DNA of 64,000 nt from contig NZ_WPIK01000005.1 in the NCBI RefSeq assembly GCF_009754915.1, positions 1-64,000 of the forward strand, written 5' to 3'. The notes under the pieces were generated by a model, which made no database searches, was not told where the DNA came from, and saw nothing but the letters and a program-made list of their open reading frames with translations. The first letter of the stretch is position 1; each line of letters opens with the position of its first letter. The stretch is from Mucilaginibacter arboris (GTDB lineage: Bacteria > Bacteroidota > Bacteroidia > Sphingobacteriales > Sphingobacteriaceae). The translations under genes were made by a program, and so were the position numbers. Positions 54,655 through 61,992 of the stretch are shown here, in pieces.

Positions 54655-54670
54655 TTGATAAAAGAAGCAC
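54655..54670 (+). repeat. Dispersed motif copy (last base C)
   Basis: TTGATAAAAGAAGCAC, in the 5' region of the TlpA-like gene, opposite strand. Confidence 0.6.
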
Positions 54671-54782
54671 TGTTATAAAGTTTAAAAGACGAAAAGGCCG
54701 GAAGCCGGAAAGTAAAAACAAACTTAAAACAAGCATCCAAACTCTCTGACTTAACCATTTTCAAACTAAAATCATCCATCTA

Positions 54783-54805
54783 TTTTTAGGTGATAAAAGA
54801 AGCAT
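54783..54805 (+). repeat. Dispersed motif copy with full upstream half-arm
   Basis: TTTTTA, GGTGA, TAAAAGAAGCAT (54794-54805), 20 bp from the arginase-like stop. Confidence 0.8.
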
Positions 54806-54825
54806 CTCACTTATTTTATAAATCA

Positions 54826-56010
54826 TTAAATCAGTTTTTGATAAGTGCGCCACCATAAATCTGGCATTTCGCCTGATACAGCCAGCAAGTAATCATCGTA
54901 ATGACAAGGTACCCAATGAAAGCGTTCATTTTTAGATCCTGCTGTTGGATACGGAATTTGCATCCACCAACGCTCAGACTTTTTACTTTTTACAAAAACC
55001 AATTCGTGCTCTTTATGCTTTAAACTCGTTTTATAGATCAAATATTGTGATTTAGGATGCAAGGGGAAATCTTTTTTCCGGTTGTAAAAGCCATCAATAA
55101 AATACCAGATCATTTGCGATAGCAATGCCGCTGTTTGTCCGTTGCTATCATAAGCCGGGTTAAATTCATAAAAACCAATCGAACTTAATTTATCATTAAA
55201 ACCGGCATAACGGCAAATCTGGCAGGCATCTTCTCCATAAAAACCATTTGGAACAGCGTTAAAATTAGCTTGTGCATCGGATGAACGGATAGCGCCAATA
55301 TCAAAACTAATCATGCTGGCATTGCGGATTATTGGTTCTGCTAATTGTATTTTCCCGGTTAAAGAACCTAAACGATGGGCATCAAAAAACAGCTTGTCCA
55401 TCATCAGCAACCGTTCCTGGTTTACAAAATACGTTTGATACCCGAGATTGCTGTAATTGAACAGCATATCCGGTTCGTGCATAAATATTTTGTTGAGGTA
55501 AGCGGATGAAGTCGTTTCAATACTATCTGGAAAAGTATCATCTTCCATATCCAAATGTGCATCAACAATTACCAGATCAACTTTTTGTTCCAGCACTTCA
55601 TAAGCCAAATATTGAGCATAAGTTAAATCCTGGCTGCCGCCGATAATAATTGGCAGAATATCCATTTTAATTAATTCTGCAACAACAGTTTTTAGGGCGA
55701 TGTAAGTATCCGTTACACTTTCTCCGCGGCGGATATTTCCTAAATCTACAATATGTGTTTTGTAACCGCCCTCGTACAACTGGTACAGCTTTTCGCGTAC
55801 ATAATCCGGCCCTAATGCACAACCACTATTTCCATCGGCATTGCGGTCCTCCTGCACACCAATGATGGCCAAATCCGGTTTCTGGTTTTCCAGGTCAGGA
55901 AAATGATCGGTAAAAACAGCAATACAAGTGCCCAGCCGGCCTTTTATTGCATCATTTTCGGTCAGCAAACGTGCGGCATCAACAGGCGTAAAAAAATCAA
56001 TTAAAGACAT
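54826..56010 (-). CDS. Arginase-family protein with altered metal site
   Basis: 394 residues, about 60-80 longer than usual arginase/agmatinase/formimidoylglutamase. The family core is clear, but of the six Mn ligands the first His motif reads GGSQDLT (Gln 127 for His), VDAHLDMEDD keeps D150, H152, D154, and SFDIGAIR keeps one Asp (237) but has Gly 239 for the second. The C-terminal 70 residues (KHKEHELVFVKSKKSERWWMQIPYP) are specific to Bacteroidota homologs. Activity is doubtful; a binding role is possible. Confidence 0.88.
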   Translation of the reverse strand: MSLIDFFTPVDAARLLTENDAIKGRLGTCIAVFTDHFPDLENQKPDLAIIGVQEDRNADGNSGCALGPDYVREKLYQLYEGGYKTHIVDLGNIRRGESVTDTYIALKTVVAELIKMDILPIIIGGSQDLTYAQYLAYEVLEQKVDLVIVDAHLDMEDDTFPDSIETTSSAYLNKIFMHEPDMLFNYSNLGYQTYFVNQERLLMMDKLFFDAHRLGSLTGKIQLAEPIIRNASMISFDIGAIRSSDAQANFNAVPNGFYGEDACQICRYAGFNDKLSSIGFYEFNPAYDSNGQTAALLSQMIWYFIDGFYNRKKDFPLHPKSQYLIYKTSLKHKEHELVFVKSKKSERWWMQIPYPTAGSKNERFHWVPCHYDDYLLAVSGEMPDLWWRTYQKLI

Positions 56011-56125
56011 TTAAGCAGCTTAATTCTGGTCAAATATCTGTTATTTCTTATAAAGTATTCAATTTTATGCTGGTAAAAGAAGTACCGGTGAGTTTATTTA
56101 ACTGCAGATCATGCTGTTTATTGAG

Positions 56126-56665
56126 CTATTTAACCGCAACAGATTTAGTTTTGAAAACAATATCATTATTTTCAAAAGCACTGTACGTAATTTTAACAAA
56201 GCCTTTTTTGGCAGGGTCTTTTACAATTGGTTTTAAATTGGCTTCCCACTGGTTGCAATGTGTGCTAATTGGCTGAACGGCCATCTCCCAAAAACCGTGT
56301 TTAAAAGTATAAACATCAAAGGCATTCCAGCAACCGTTAAACCATTCATGCAAAACGCCAACCTCATCTTTCCCATCGTTGTTCAAGTCGCCTAAATTAT
56401 ACAGTGTGCCGCCAATAGCGCCTTTTACTTTTATAGTTGGAATTTTAGGGTCGGCAAATTTCAGGACAACCGCACAGCCGCCTATACAATCCATTTTAGC
56501 AGAATCTATTTTAGGAAGAATTAACCAAACCAATTGCTGCTTACGTTTTATGGTGAAGCTTCCTTTAAGTTTAGGCTGAGGGTTTGGCTTAGGCTGATAA
56601 TTTAAGCCCAGGCTGGCCCAAGCTATATTTGCCAAAATAAAAAGTTGTATTTTAGGGATCAGCAT
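56126..56665 (-). CDS. Secreted protein with an EF-hand-like/FG-GAP loop
   Basis: 179 residues. Hydrophobic N-terminus resembling a signal (MLIPKIQLFILANIAWASLG). Calcium-loop-like DLNNDGKDEV in the middle, as in FG-GAP and dockerin-like repeats, and a Cys pair in MDCIGGCAV. Function unknown. It is followed by an isolated weak motif copy near 56073. Confidence 0.6.
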   Translation of the reverse strand: MLIPKIQLFILANIAWASLGLNYQPKPNPQPKLKGSFTIKRKQQLVWLILPKIDSAKMDCIGGCAVVLKFADPKIPTIKVKGAIGGTLYNLGDLNNDGKDEVGVLHEWFNGCWNAFDVYTFKHGFWEMAVQPISTHCNQWEANLKPIVKDPAKKGFVKITYSAFENNDIVFKTKSVAVK

Positions 56666-56790
56666 GTTTAATACTTTTTCTTAAAAAACTCGTTTTCAGT
56701 CAATGGGCGTAAAAAAATCAACCCTAAACACCTTCAAGCAAAATAGCAATGCCCGGATAGCTCTTATTTATTGCTGAGCGGCCAACTTTT

Positions 56791-56808
56791 ATGCGGTAAA
56801 AACAGCAT
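56791..56808 (+). repeat. Dispersed motif copy (ACAG form)
   Basis: ATGCGG then TAAAAACAGCAT (56797-56808), preceded by ACTTTT, 5 bp from the YXWGXW stop. Confidence 0.7.
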
Positions 56809-56812
56809 CAAA

Positions 56813-57112
56813 TTATTTCCAGTGGCCTTGCACCCATATATAGCCTTTTGGCACATGGCGCCAATGCCCTTTAACATAAAAAGCTTTATCTCTGGGCGGC
56901 GTTTCCCAGTGCCCACCTTCCCAAACGTAACCTTTCGGATCGCGCTTCCATTCGTCGCTTACCCAAGCATGTTTTGACGAAGGTGCTGGCGGACGAACAG
57001 CAACTGCCTGCGGCGTAACTGGTTTTTTACGAACAATAATTTGTGCATTTACCGCTACCGTTGCTGCAAAAACGAATATCGATAACGCTACTGATTTTAA
57101 GACCGTTTTCAT
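56813..57112 (-). CDS. YXWGXW-repeat secreted protein
   Basis: 99 residues. Signal peptide ending VNAQ, then several W-G-H-W repeats: GYVWEGGHWETPP, AFYVKGHWRHVP, GYIWVQGHWK. It matches the YXWGXW family of small exported proteins of unknown function. A -7 box at 57118 abuts the start. Confidence 0.85.
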   Translation of the reverse strand: MKTVLKSVALSIFVFAATVAVNAQIIVRKKPVTPQAVAVRPPAPSSKHAWVSDEWKRDPKGYVWEGGHWETPPRDKAFYVKGHWRHVPKGYIWVQGHWK

Positions 57113-57117
57113 TGTTT

Positions 57118-57125
57118 CAAAATTA
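57118..57125 (-). promoter_or_regulatory. -7 box TAATTTTG of the YXWGXW gene
   Basis: Exact TAnnTTTG on the minus strand, 5 nt before ATG 57112. Confidence 0.4.
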
Positions 57126-57299
57126 TCAAACAGAAAACCAATTATTTAGCCACGTTGTTTGGTTGCTGCGTGCGCTAAAATTATATTGTCGCCTAAACAA
57201 TAAAAAACTATCGGTTTAAAAATAACACTAATTCAATTTAACGCCCATCTTATCGCTGTGCTAATTGTTTATGTTTGGCGTAATAATATTCCACTTTTT

Positions 57300-58274
57300 A
57301 TGATTTTGGTAACAGGTGCAACAGGTTTTTTAGGTTCCGAATTATGCCGGCAACTATTTTTATCCGGTAAAAACAGCATTCGATGCACCAAACGTTCCAC
57401 TTCGGTTGTTCCGAAAATTTTGCTTCCTTTTCAAAAACAAATCGTTTGGGTTGAAGCAGATTTACTCGAAATTGATGCCCTAAACGAAGCATTAGAAGGC
57501 ATTACCGAAGTTTACCATTGTGCAGCGCTGGTTTCTTTTGATCCTTCCCTTAAAAAAAAGCTGATTAAAAACAATGTAGAAGGCACGGCAAACCTGGTTA
57601 ATTTATGTGTTGAAAAAGGCATCCGTTTACTGCATGTAAGTTCCATTGCTGCCGTTGGCGAAGGAAAACCCGGCGAACTCATCAACGAGAAACATCACCT
57701 GGAAGAATCGCCAAAAGATAACGCTTACGCGATGTCTAAATACGAAAGCGAAATGGAGGTTTGGCGCGGCATGGCCGAAGGCTTGAATGCCGCAATTGTT
57801 AACCCGTCATTAATTATTGGTAAAAATGCCGGTAAAGAAGGCACCGGTCAAATTTTTGAAACCGTAAGAAAAGGCTTAAAATTTTATACTTCCGGCAGTT
57901 GCGGTTTGGTGGATGTGGAAGACGTGGCCAAAACCATGATCCTACTGATGGAAAGCAAGATCAGCAATGAACGCTTCATTATCAATGCCGAAAACTGGAA
58001 CTACAAAACGCTTTTTGATGAAATTGCCGATCACTTCAACCTAAAACCACCTTCCCTAAAAGCTAAACCCTGGATGTTAGGTTTAGCCTGGCGCGCTTCA
58101 GCTTTAGGTACTTTTTTTACCGGTAAAAAAATCGGAGTCGATAAAGTTACCGCACAATCTGCCAGCCGCATACAGGATTACGATAATTGCAAGGTAAAAG
58201 AAGCATTGGGCTTTGAGTTTAAACCGGTAAAGCAATCGATAGCGGAAATTTGCGCAGTCCTTAAATCCAACTGA
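57300..58274 (+). CDS. NAD(P)-dependent epimerase/dehydratase (extended SDR)
   Basis: 324 residues from ATG at 57300. Rossmann start MILVTGATGFLGSE, active-site YAMSKYESE (Tyr-x3-Lys) with the Ser in HVSSIAAVG. Resembles dihydroflavonol-reductase-like SDRs. Substrate unknown. It contains an ACAG match (57368) and a GAAG match (58195); the second encodes Val-Lys-Glu-Ala and is likely chance. Confidence 0.88.
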   Translation: MILVTGATGFLGSELCRQLFLSGKNSIRCTKRSTSVVPKILLPFQKQIVWVEADLLEIDALNEALEGITEVYHCAALVSFDPSLKKKLIKNNVEGTANLVNLCVEKGIRLLHVSSIAAVGEGKPGELINEKHHLEESPKDNAYAMSKYESEMEVWRGMAEGLNAAIVNPSLIIGKNAGKEGTGQIFETVRKGLKFYTSGSCGLVDVEDVAKTMILLMESKISNERFIINAENWNYKTLFDEIADHFNLKPPSLKAKPWMLGLAWRASALGTFFTGKKIGVDKVTAQSASRIQDYDNCKVKEALGFEFKPVKQSIAEICAVLKSN

Positions 58275-58300
58275 AAAACATTTCCTTCCATAATTAAGGC

Positions 58301-58308
58301 TATTTTTG
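58301..58308 (+). promoter_or_regulatory. -7 box TATTTTTG, 3 nt before the thioesterase start
   Basis: Exact TAnnTTTG immediately ahead of ATG 58312. If used, the transcript would begin at or in the start codon. Confidence 0.35.
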
Positions 58309-58311
58309 CAA

Positions 58312-58704
58312 ATGACCATTGATGAACGCATTGAAAATAGTGTAACGCGGGTTTTTAAAACGGTTTTTCCAAACACCACCAACCATTACGATACGCTTTT
58401 TGGCGGTACGGCCATGGCCTTGATGGACGAAGTCGCTTTTATGACGGCTACCCGTTTTAGCAGAAAACGGTTGGTTACGGTTTCTTCTGACAAGATCAAT
58501 TTTACGGTACCAATTCCCGCGGGAACAATTATCGAATTGGTTGGGCGTGTAATGCACGTTGGCCGGACCAGTATGAAAGTAAAAGTGGAAATTTTTGTGG
58601 AACAGATGTATGAAGAAGAACGCTACCGGGCTATCCATGGCGAATTTACTTTTGTTGCTGTAGATGAAAATAAAAAACCTACGCCTATTTTAAGTGAACA
58701 CTAA
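58312..58704 (+). CDS. Acyl-CoA thioesterase (hotdog fold)
   Basis: 130 residues from ATG at 58312 (a TTG two codons earlier lies in the -7 box). TtIP/YciA-type hotdog: NHYDTLFGGTAMALMDEVAFMTATR, with the catalytic Asp/Asn in the GGTAMALMDEVA helix, then VSSDKINFTVPIPAGTIIELVG. It hydrolyses acyl-CoA. It comes 37 bp after the epimerase. Confidence 0.9.
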   Translation: MTIDERIENSVTRVFKTVFPNTTNHYDTLFGGTAMALMDEVAFMTATRFSRKRLVTVSSDKINFTVPIPAGTIIELVGRVMHVGRTSMKVKVEIFVEQMYEEERYRAIHGEFTFVAVDENKKPTPILSEH

Positions 58705-58715
58705 AAAATAGGGCA

Positions 58716-58727
58716 TAAAAGAAGCAT
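58716..58727 (+). repeat. Dispersed 12-bp motif copy after the thioesterase
   Basis: AAATAGGGCA then TAAAAGAAGCAT, 12 bp past the stop codon. Confidence 0.75.
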
Positions 58728-58816
58728 GGATAGTTAATGGTTCATTGCTAATACCATTAATGCTGATAGCTAATTACTCATTCCTCAAACCTTATCGCTC
58801 TTACCTAAAAAAACTG

Positions 58817-58824
58817 CACCTTTG
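58817..58824 (+). promoter_or_regulatory. Weak -7 box CACCTTTG of the SerB-SerA gene
   Basis: One mismatch to TAnnTTTG, followed by GCGCC as often seen in Bacteroidota promoters; 20 nt before ATG 58845. Confidence 0.3.
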
Positions 58825-58844
58825 CGCCTTCTTTACTTTTAAAT

Positions 58845-60134
58845 ATGAGCCAATATTTCATCATCGATTTCGACAGCACGTTTACACAAGTTGAAGCGCT
58901 TGACGAACTCGCCCGAATCTCTTTAAAAGATGATCCCCGAAGGGAAGAAGTTTATAAACAAATTGAAGATTTAACAAATGCGGCAATGGAAGGCCGCTTA
59001 TCTTTCTCAGAAAGTTTGGCTGGCCGTGTTAAATTGTTGCAGGCTAATAAAAGTCATTTAGATTTATTGGTGAAGCATTTGCGCAAAAAAGTTTCTGCTT
59101 CGTTTTCCCGCAACCGTAATTTTTTTAAAGAACATCAGGACGAAGTATTGATCGTTTCTGGTGGGTTTAAAGAATTTATTACGCCTGTAGTTACCAAATA
59201 TCATATTAAAACCGAAAATATTTATGCCAATACTTTTGAGTTTGATGAACAGGGAAATATTGTTGGTTACGACCGCAGCAATCCGCTTTCGCAGGAAGGC
59301 GGCAAAGTAAAACTGCTGCGCGAACTGAATTTACAGGGAGATTTGTTTGGTATTGGCGACGGGCATTCAGATTTTCAGTTAAAAGAATTTGGGTTGATCA
59401 AAAAGTTTTTTGCCTTTACAGAAAACATTGAACGCAAAACCATCATCGAAAAAGCAGATTATGTTACGCCAAGTTTTGATGAATTTTTATACATTAACAA
59501 GTTTGCGCGTGCAATTTCTTATCCTAAAAACCGCATTAAATGTTTAGTTGCAGGCGAGGTTGCCGATGAAGCCGTAATTCAGTTAGCAAAAGAAGGTTAC
59601 AACATCCGCATCCGCTCAAAAATAGAACGAAAATATTTAGAGGAAGCCGGGATTTTATTTTGTGATGAAGATACGCAGCCAACAGAAAAGCAGTTGGAAG
59701 AAGCTGGCCGATTAAAAGTGATTGGTTGTTTCGGCAAAGCAAACCGCAAAATGGCAGAGTTTGCCTGCGAAAAAGGCATTATTATTTTTGACGATGTTAA
59801 ACACAATCCGCGCAATACAGATTTTATCCCCAAACGGGTAATGGATTTTATGAACGAAGGGAAAACGCATACCAGCGCTAATTTTCCTGATTTGCAGCCG
59901 CCGCGCATTAATAATGCACATCGGCTAATCCATATTCATAAAAACGTTCCTGGTATCCTGGCAAAAATTAATGATGTTTTTGCCCGCCATCACATTAATA
60001 TTGTTGGCGAATTTTTGGTAACTAACGCACAAATTGGTTACGTAATTACAGATGTAAATGCAGGTTACGGCCAGCAGGTTTTAACCGAGCTGAAGCAGAT
60101 TGAGCATACAATTAAGTTCAGGTTGTTGTATTAG
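58845..60134 (+). CDS. SerB-SerA fusion lacking the NAD-binding domain
   Basis: 429 residues. Residues 1-210: HAD phosphoserine phosphatase with D8/D10 (DFDST), S105 (VSGGF), K154 (GGKVKLL) and GDGHSDF (D172). Residues 230-320: the first lobe of D-3-phosphoglycerate dehydrogenase (IKCLVAGEVADEA, LKVIGCFGKANRKM). It then jumps to NEGKTHTSANFPDLQPPRIN and an ACT domain 360-429 (HIHKNVPGILAKINDVFA). The Rossmann NAD domain with GxGxxG and catalytic Arg/Glu/His is absent. Full Bacteroidota fusions are about 600 residues. It likely works as a serine-regulated phosphatase. Confidence 0.85.
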   Translation: MSQYFIIDFDSTFTQVEALDELARISLKDDPRREEVYKQIEDLTNAAMEGRLSFSESLAGRVKLLQANKSHLDLLVKHLRKKVSASFSRNRNFFKEHQDEVLIVSGGFKEFITPVVTKYHIKTENIYANTFEFDEQGNIVGYDRSNPLSQEGGKVKLLRELNLQGDLFGIGDGHSDFQLKEFGLIKKFFAFTENIERKTIIEKADYVTPSFDEFLYINKFARAISYPKNRIKCLVAGEVADEAVIQLAKEGYNIRIRSKIERKYLEEAGILFCDEDTQPTEKQLEEAGRLKVIGCFGKANRKMAEFACEKGIIIFDDVKHNPRNTDFIPKRVMDFMNEGKTHTSANFPDLQPPRINNAHRLIHIHKNVPGILAKINDVFARHHINIVGEFLVTNAQIGYVITDVNAGYGQQVLTELKQIEHTIKFRLLY

Positions 60135-60146
60135 TTAGGCTTTTTT

Positions 60147-60223
60147 GTCATGCCGAACTCGTTTCGGCATCCCATCAGACAGGTTTAAATACTTGAGAGA
60201 TCCTGAAACGAGTTCAGGATGAC
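60147..60223 (+). repeat. REP-like paired hairpins
   Basis: GTCATGCCGAACTCGTTTCGGCAT-type stem at 60147-60170 and ATCCTGAAACGAGTTCAGGATGAC-type stem at 60200-60223, 29 bp apart. It resembles the widely scattered TCATGCTGAA...TTCAGGATGAC intergenic repeats of Bacteroidota, and sits in a convergent gap. Confidence 0.65.
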
Positions 60224-60224
60224 A

Positions 60225-60239
60225 ATGCTTCTTTTATCG
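60225..60239 (-). repeat. Dispersed motif copy beside the REP-like repeat
   Basis: ATGCTTCTTTTATCG, 1 bp from the REP-like element and 6 bp from the UspA stop. Confidence 0.75.
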
Positions 60240-60244
60240 TATAA

Positions 60245-60715
60245 TTATTTGTCCTTTAACGGAACAATCATCACCGGAATTTCTGTATGACGTGTAACAT
60301 CTTCAGCTACACTTCCGGTAAAAAAACGATTAAAACCAGTTCGGCCGTGAGAGCCAACTACAATTAAATCTGCTTTAAATTTTGCCGCTGTATCTACTAA
60401 TACCGTTGCTGCATCGCCGGTTTCTAAAAACTGCGAAATATTATGCCCTTCGCCGTATTGCGCTACATAACGCTGCATTACGTTTTTGGCTGCTGCATCC
60501 TGTGCATTCATAATATCTACCGGCGGCATGTTGGTTAACATGTCAATTTCTCCGCCTACAATGCCCGTTGTTACTGGTGGAACAATCATTGGTTCTACAA
60601 CTTCAACCAAGCCTACTTCTGCATTTAAAAGTTTAGCCAATGCAAATCCGTAAGCAGCAGCTTTTTCTGACTGATAGCTGTCATCAATCCCGATTAATAT
60701 CTTTTTGAATTCCAT
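60245..60715 (-). CDS. Universal stress protein UspA family
   Basis: 156 residues from ATG at 60715; an upstream ATG at 60781 lies in the dispersed motif and would add 22 odd residues. UspA fold: ILIGIDDSYQSEKAAAYGFALAK at the start and ATP-binding GSHGRTGFNRFFTGSVAEDV (G-2x-G-9x-G-S) at the end. Single domain. Confidence 0.92.
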   Translation of the reverse strand: MEFKKILIGIDDSYQSEKAAAYGFALAKLLNAEVGLVEVVEPMIVPPVTTGIVGGEIDMLTNMPPVDIMNAQDAAAKNVMQRYVAQYGEGHNISQFLETGDAATVLVDTAAKFKADLIVVGSHGRTGFNRFFTGSVAEDVTRHTEIPVMIVPLKDK

Positions 60716-60764
60716 GATCTGCTGAATTATGCCACATATATAAGATTTTTTAACTGAATTTTTT

Positions 60765-60781
60765 ACTGCTAAAAGAAGCAT
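60765..60781 (+). repeat. Dispersed motif copy upstream of UspA
   Basis: ACTGC then TAAAAGAAGCAT. The 17 bases match 47086-47102 exactly (complement of the SPOR start). Confidence 0.75.
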
Positions 60782-60870
60782 TCAAAAAAGCAATTGAACT
60801 GCTTGCAATCATCTTTAAAGAAAACAAACAAAAAATCGTAATTTGCGTCGATAAAACAAACAATAAAGTT

Positions 60871-61941
60871 ATGGTATCAGATACGCTTGACATCCAAATT
60901 AGCAAAGCAGAAACCTCACGCTTACCACAAATAGATTATAGCAATTTAGTTTTCGGGCAAAACTTTAGCGACCACATGCTGGTTGCCGATTATGCAGACG
61001 GACAATGGCAGAACTTCCAGATCTTGCCTTATGGCGAGATTAAAATGAGCCCGGCAATGTCTGTATTACATTACGGGCAAACTTTTTTTGAAGGATTAAA
61101 AGCTTATAAACTGGCAGACGGCCGCGTTTCTATTTTCCGCCCAAATAAAAATGCGGAGCGTTTTAACAAATCAGCAGAACGTTTGTGCATGCCGCAACTA
61201 CCGGAAGATTTATTTGTACAAAGCATTGCTGCTTTGGTTGAATTAGACCAGCAATGGATCCCGGACAAAGAAAACCACTCTTTGTACATCCGTCCGTTTA
61301 TGTTTGCTACCGAAGCTGCTTTGGGCGTACATCCATCTGCTACTTATAAATTTTGCGTTCTAACCTGCCCGGTTGGCCCGTATTTTTCCAAGTATTTAAA
61401 GGTAAAGGTAGAAACTGAATATGCACGCGCCTGCGATGGCGGTTTTGGCTTTGCAAAAGCAGCAGGCAATTATGCAGGTTCTATGTTACCGGCAAAAAAA
61501 GCTGCAGAAGAAGGTTTTGACCAGATTATCTGGACAGATGCCCGCGAACATGCTTTTGTAGAAGAGCTAGGCGCTGCCAATATTGTATTTGTAATGGATG
61601 GAAAAATAGTTACACCATCAACCCGCGATACGATTTTAAAAGGTGTAACACGGGACAGCATTTTAGAAATTGCAAAAAGCTGGAACGTTCCGGTTGAAGA
61701 ACGCCGTGTTGCTGTGGCTGAAATTTTAGACGGCATAAAAAACGGAAAAGTAACCGAAGCTTTTGGTGTAGGAACTGCAGCAACCATTACTTCGATTGCA
61801 GAAATTGGTTTTAAAGGAGAAGTTTATACCTTGCCAGATCCGGCAAAAGGAGAATTTGCTGCAAAATTGCGCCGTACTTTAGATGACATTAAATACGGCC
61901 GTACAGAAGATATCAACAACTGGAATTATATTGTATCCTAA
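60871..61941 (+). CDS. ilvE: Branched-chain amino-acid aminotransferase
   Basis: 356 residues, large (eukaryote-like) BCAT. PLP Lys at K196 in GFAKAAGNYAGS, LHYGQTFFEGLKAY, the EELGAANI(F) segment and GTAATITSI near the end. It transaminates Leu, Ile, Val with 2-oxoglutarate. It stands alone, ending at a motif hairpin. Confidence 0.96.
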   Translation: MVSDTLDIQISKAETSRLPQIDYSNLVFGQNFSDHMLVADYADGQWQNFQILPYGEIKMSPAMSVLHYGQTFFEGLKAYKLADGRVSIFRPNKNAERFNKSAERLCMPQLPEDLFVQSIAALVELDQQWIPDKENHSLYIRPFMFATEAALGVHPSATYKFCVLTCPVGPYFSKYLKVKVETEYARACDGGFGFAKAAGNYAGSMLPAKKAAEEGFDQIIWTDAREHAFVEELGAANIVFVMDGKIVTPSTRDTILKGVTRDSILEIAKSWNVPVEERRVAVAEILDGIKNGKVTEAFGVGTAATITSIAEIGFKGEVYTLPDPAKGEFAAKLRRTLDDIKYGRTEDINNWNYIVS

Positions 61942-61952
61942 ATTTTATAGGA

Positions 61953-61992
61953 TAAAAGAAGCATTGGTTTTAATAATCCTGTGCTTCTTTTA
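61953..61992 (+). terminator. Motif inverted pair at the ilvE / AsmA-like junction
   Basis: TAAAAGAAGCA (61953-61963) and TGCTTCTTTTA (61982-61992), 18-nt loop. The right arm is also the last codons (Lys-Glu-Ala) of the AsmA-like gene, so part may be chance. Confidence 0.5.

Noticed and set aside
60715-60781. Longer UspA start at 60781
   Set aside because: It would place the dispersed motif in the coding region and add an unrelated N-terminus; MEFKKILIGID at 60715 fits the family exactly.
8506-61992. Reading the dispersed motif as a CRISPR or a promoter box
   Set aside because: Spacing is irregular over the whole window, and it does not contain TAnnTTTG or sit at a fixed distance from starts.
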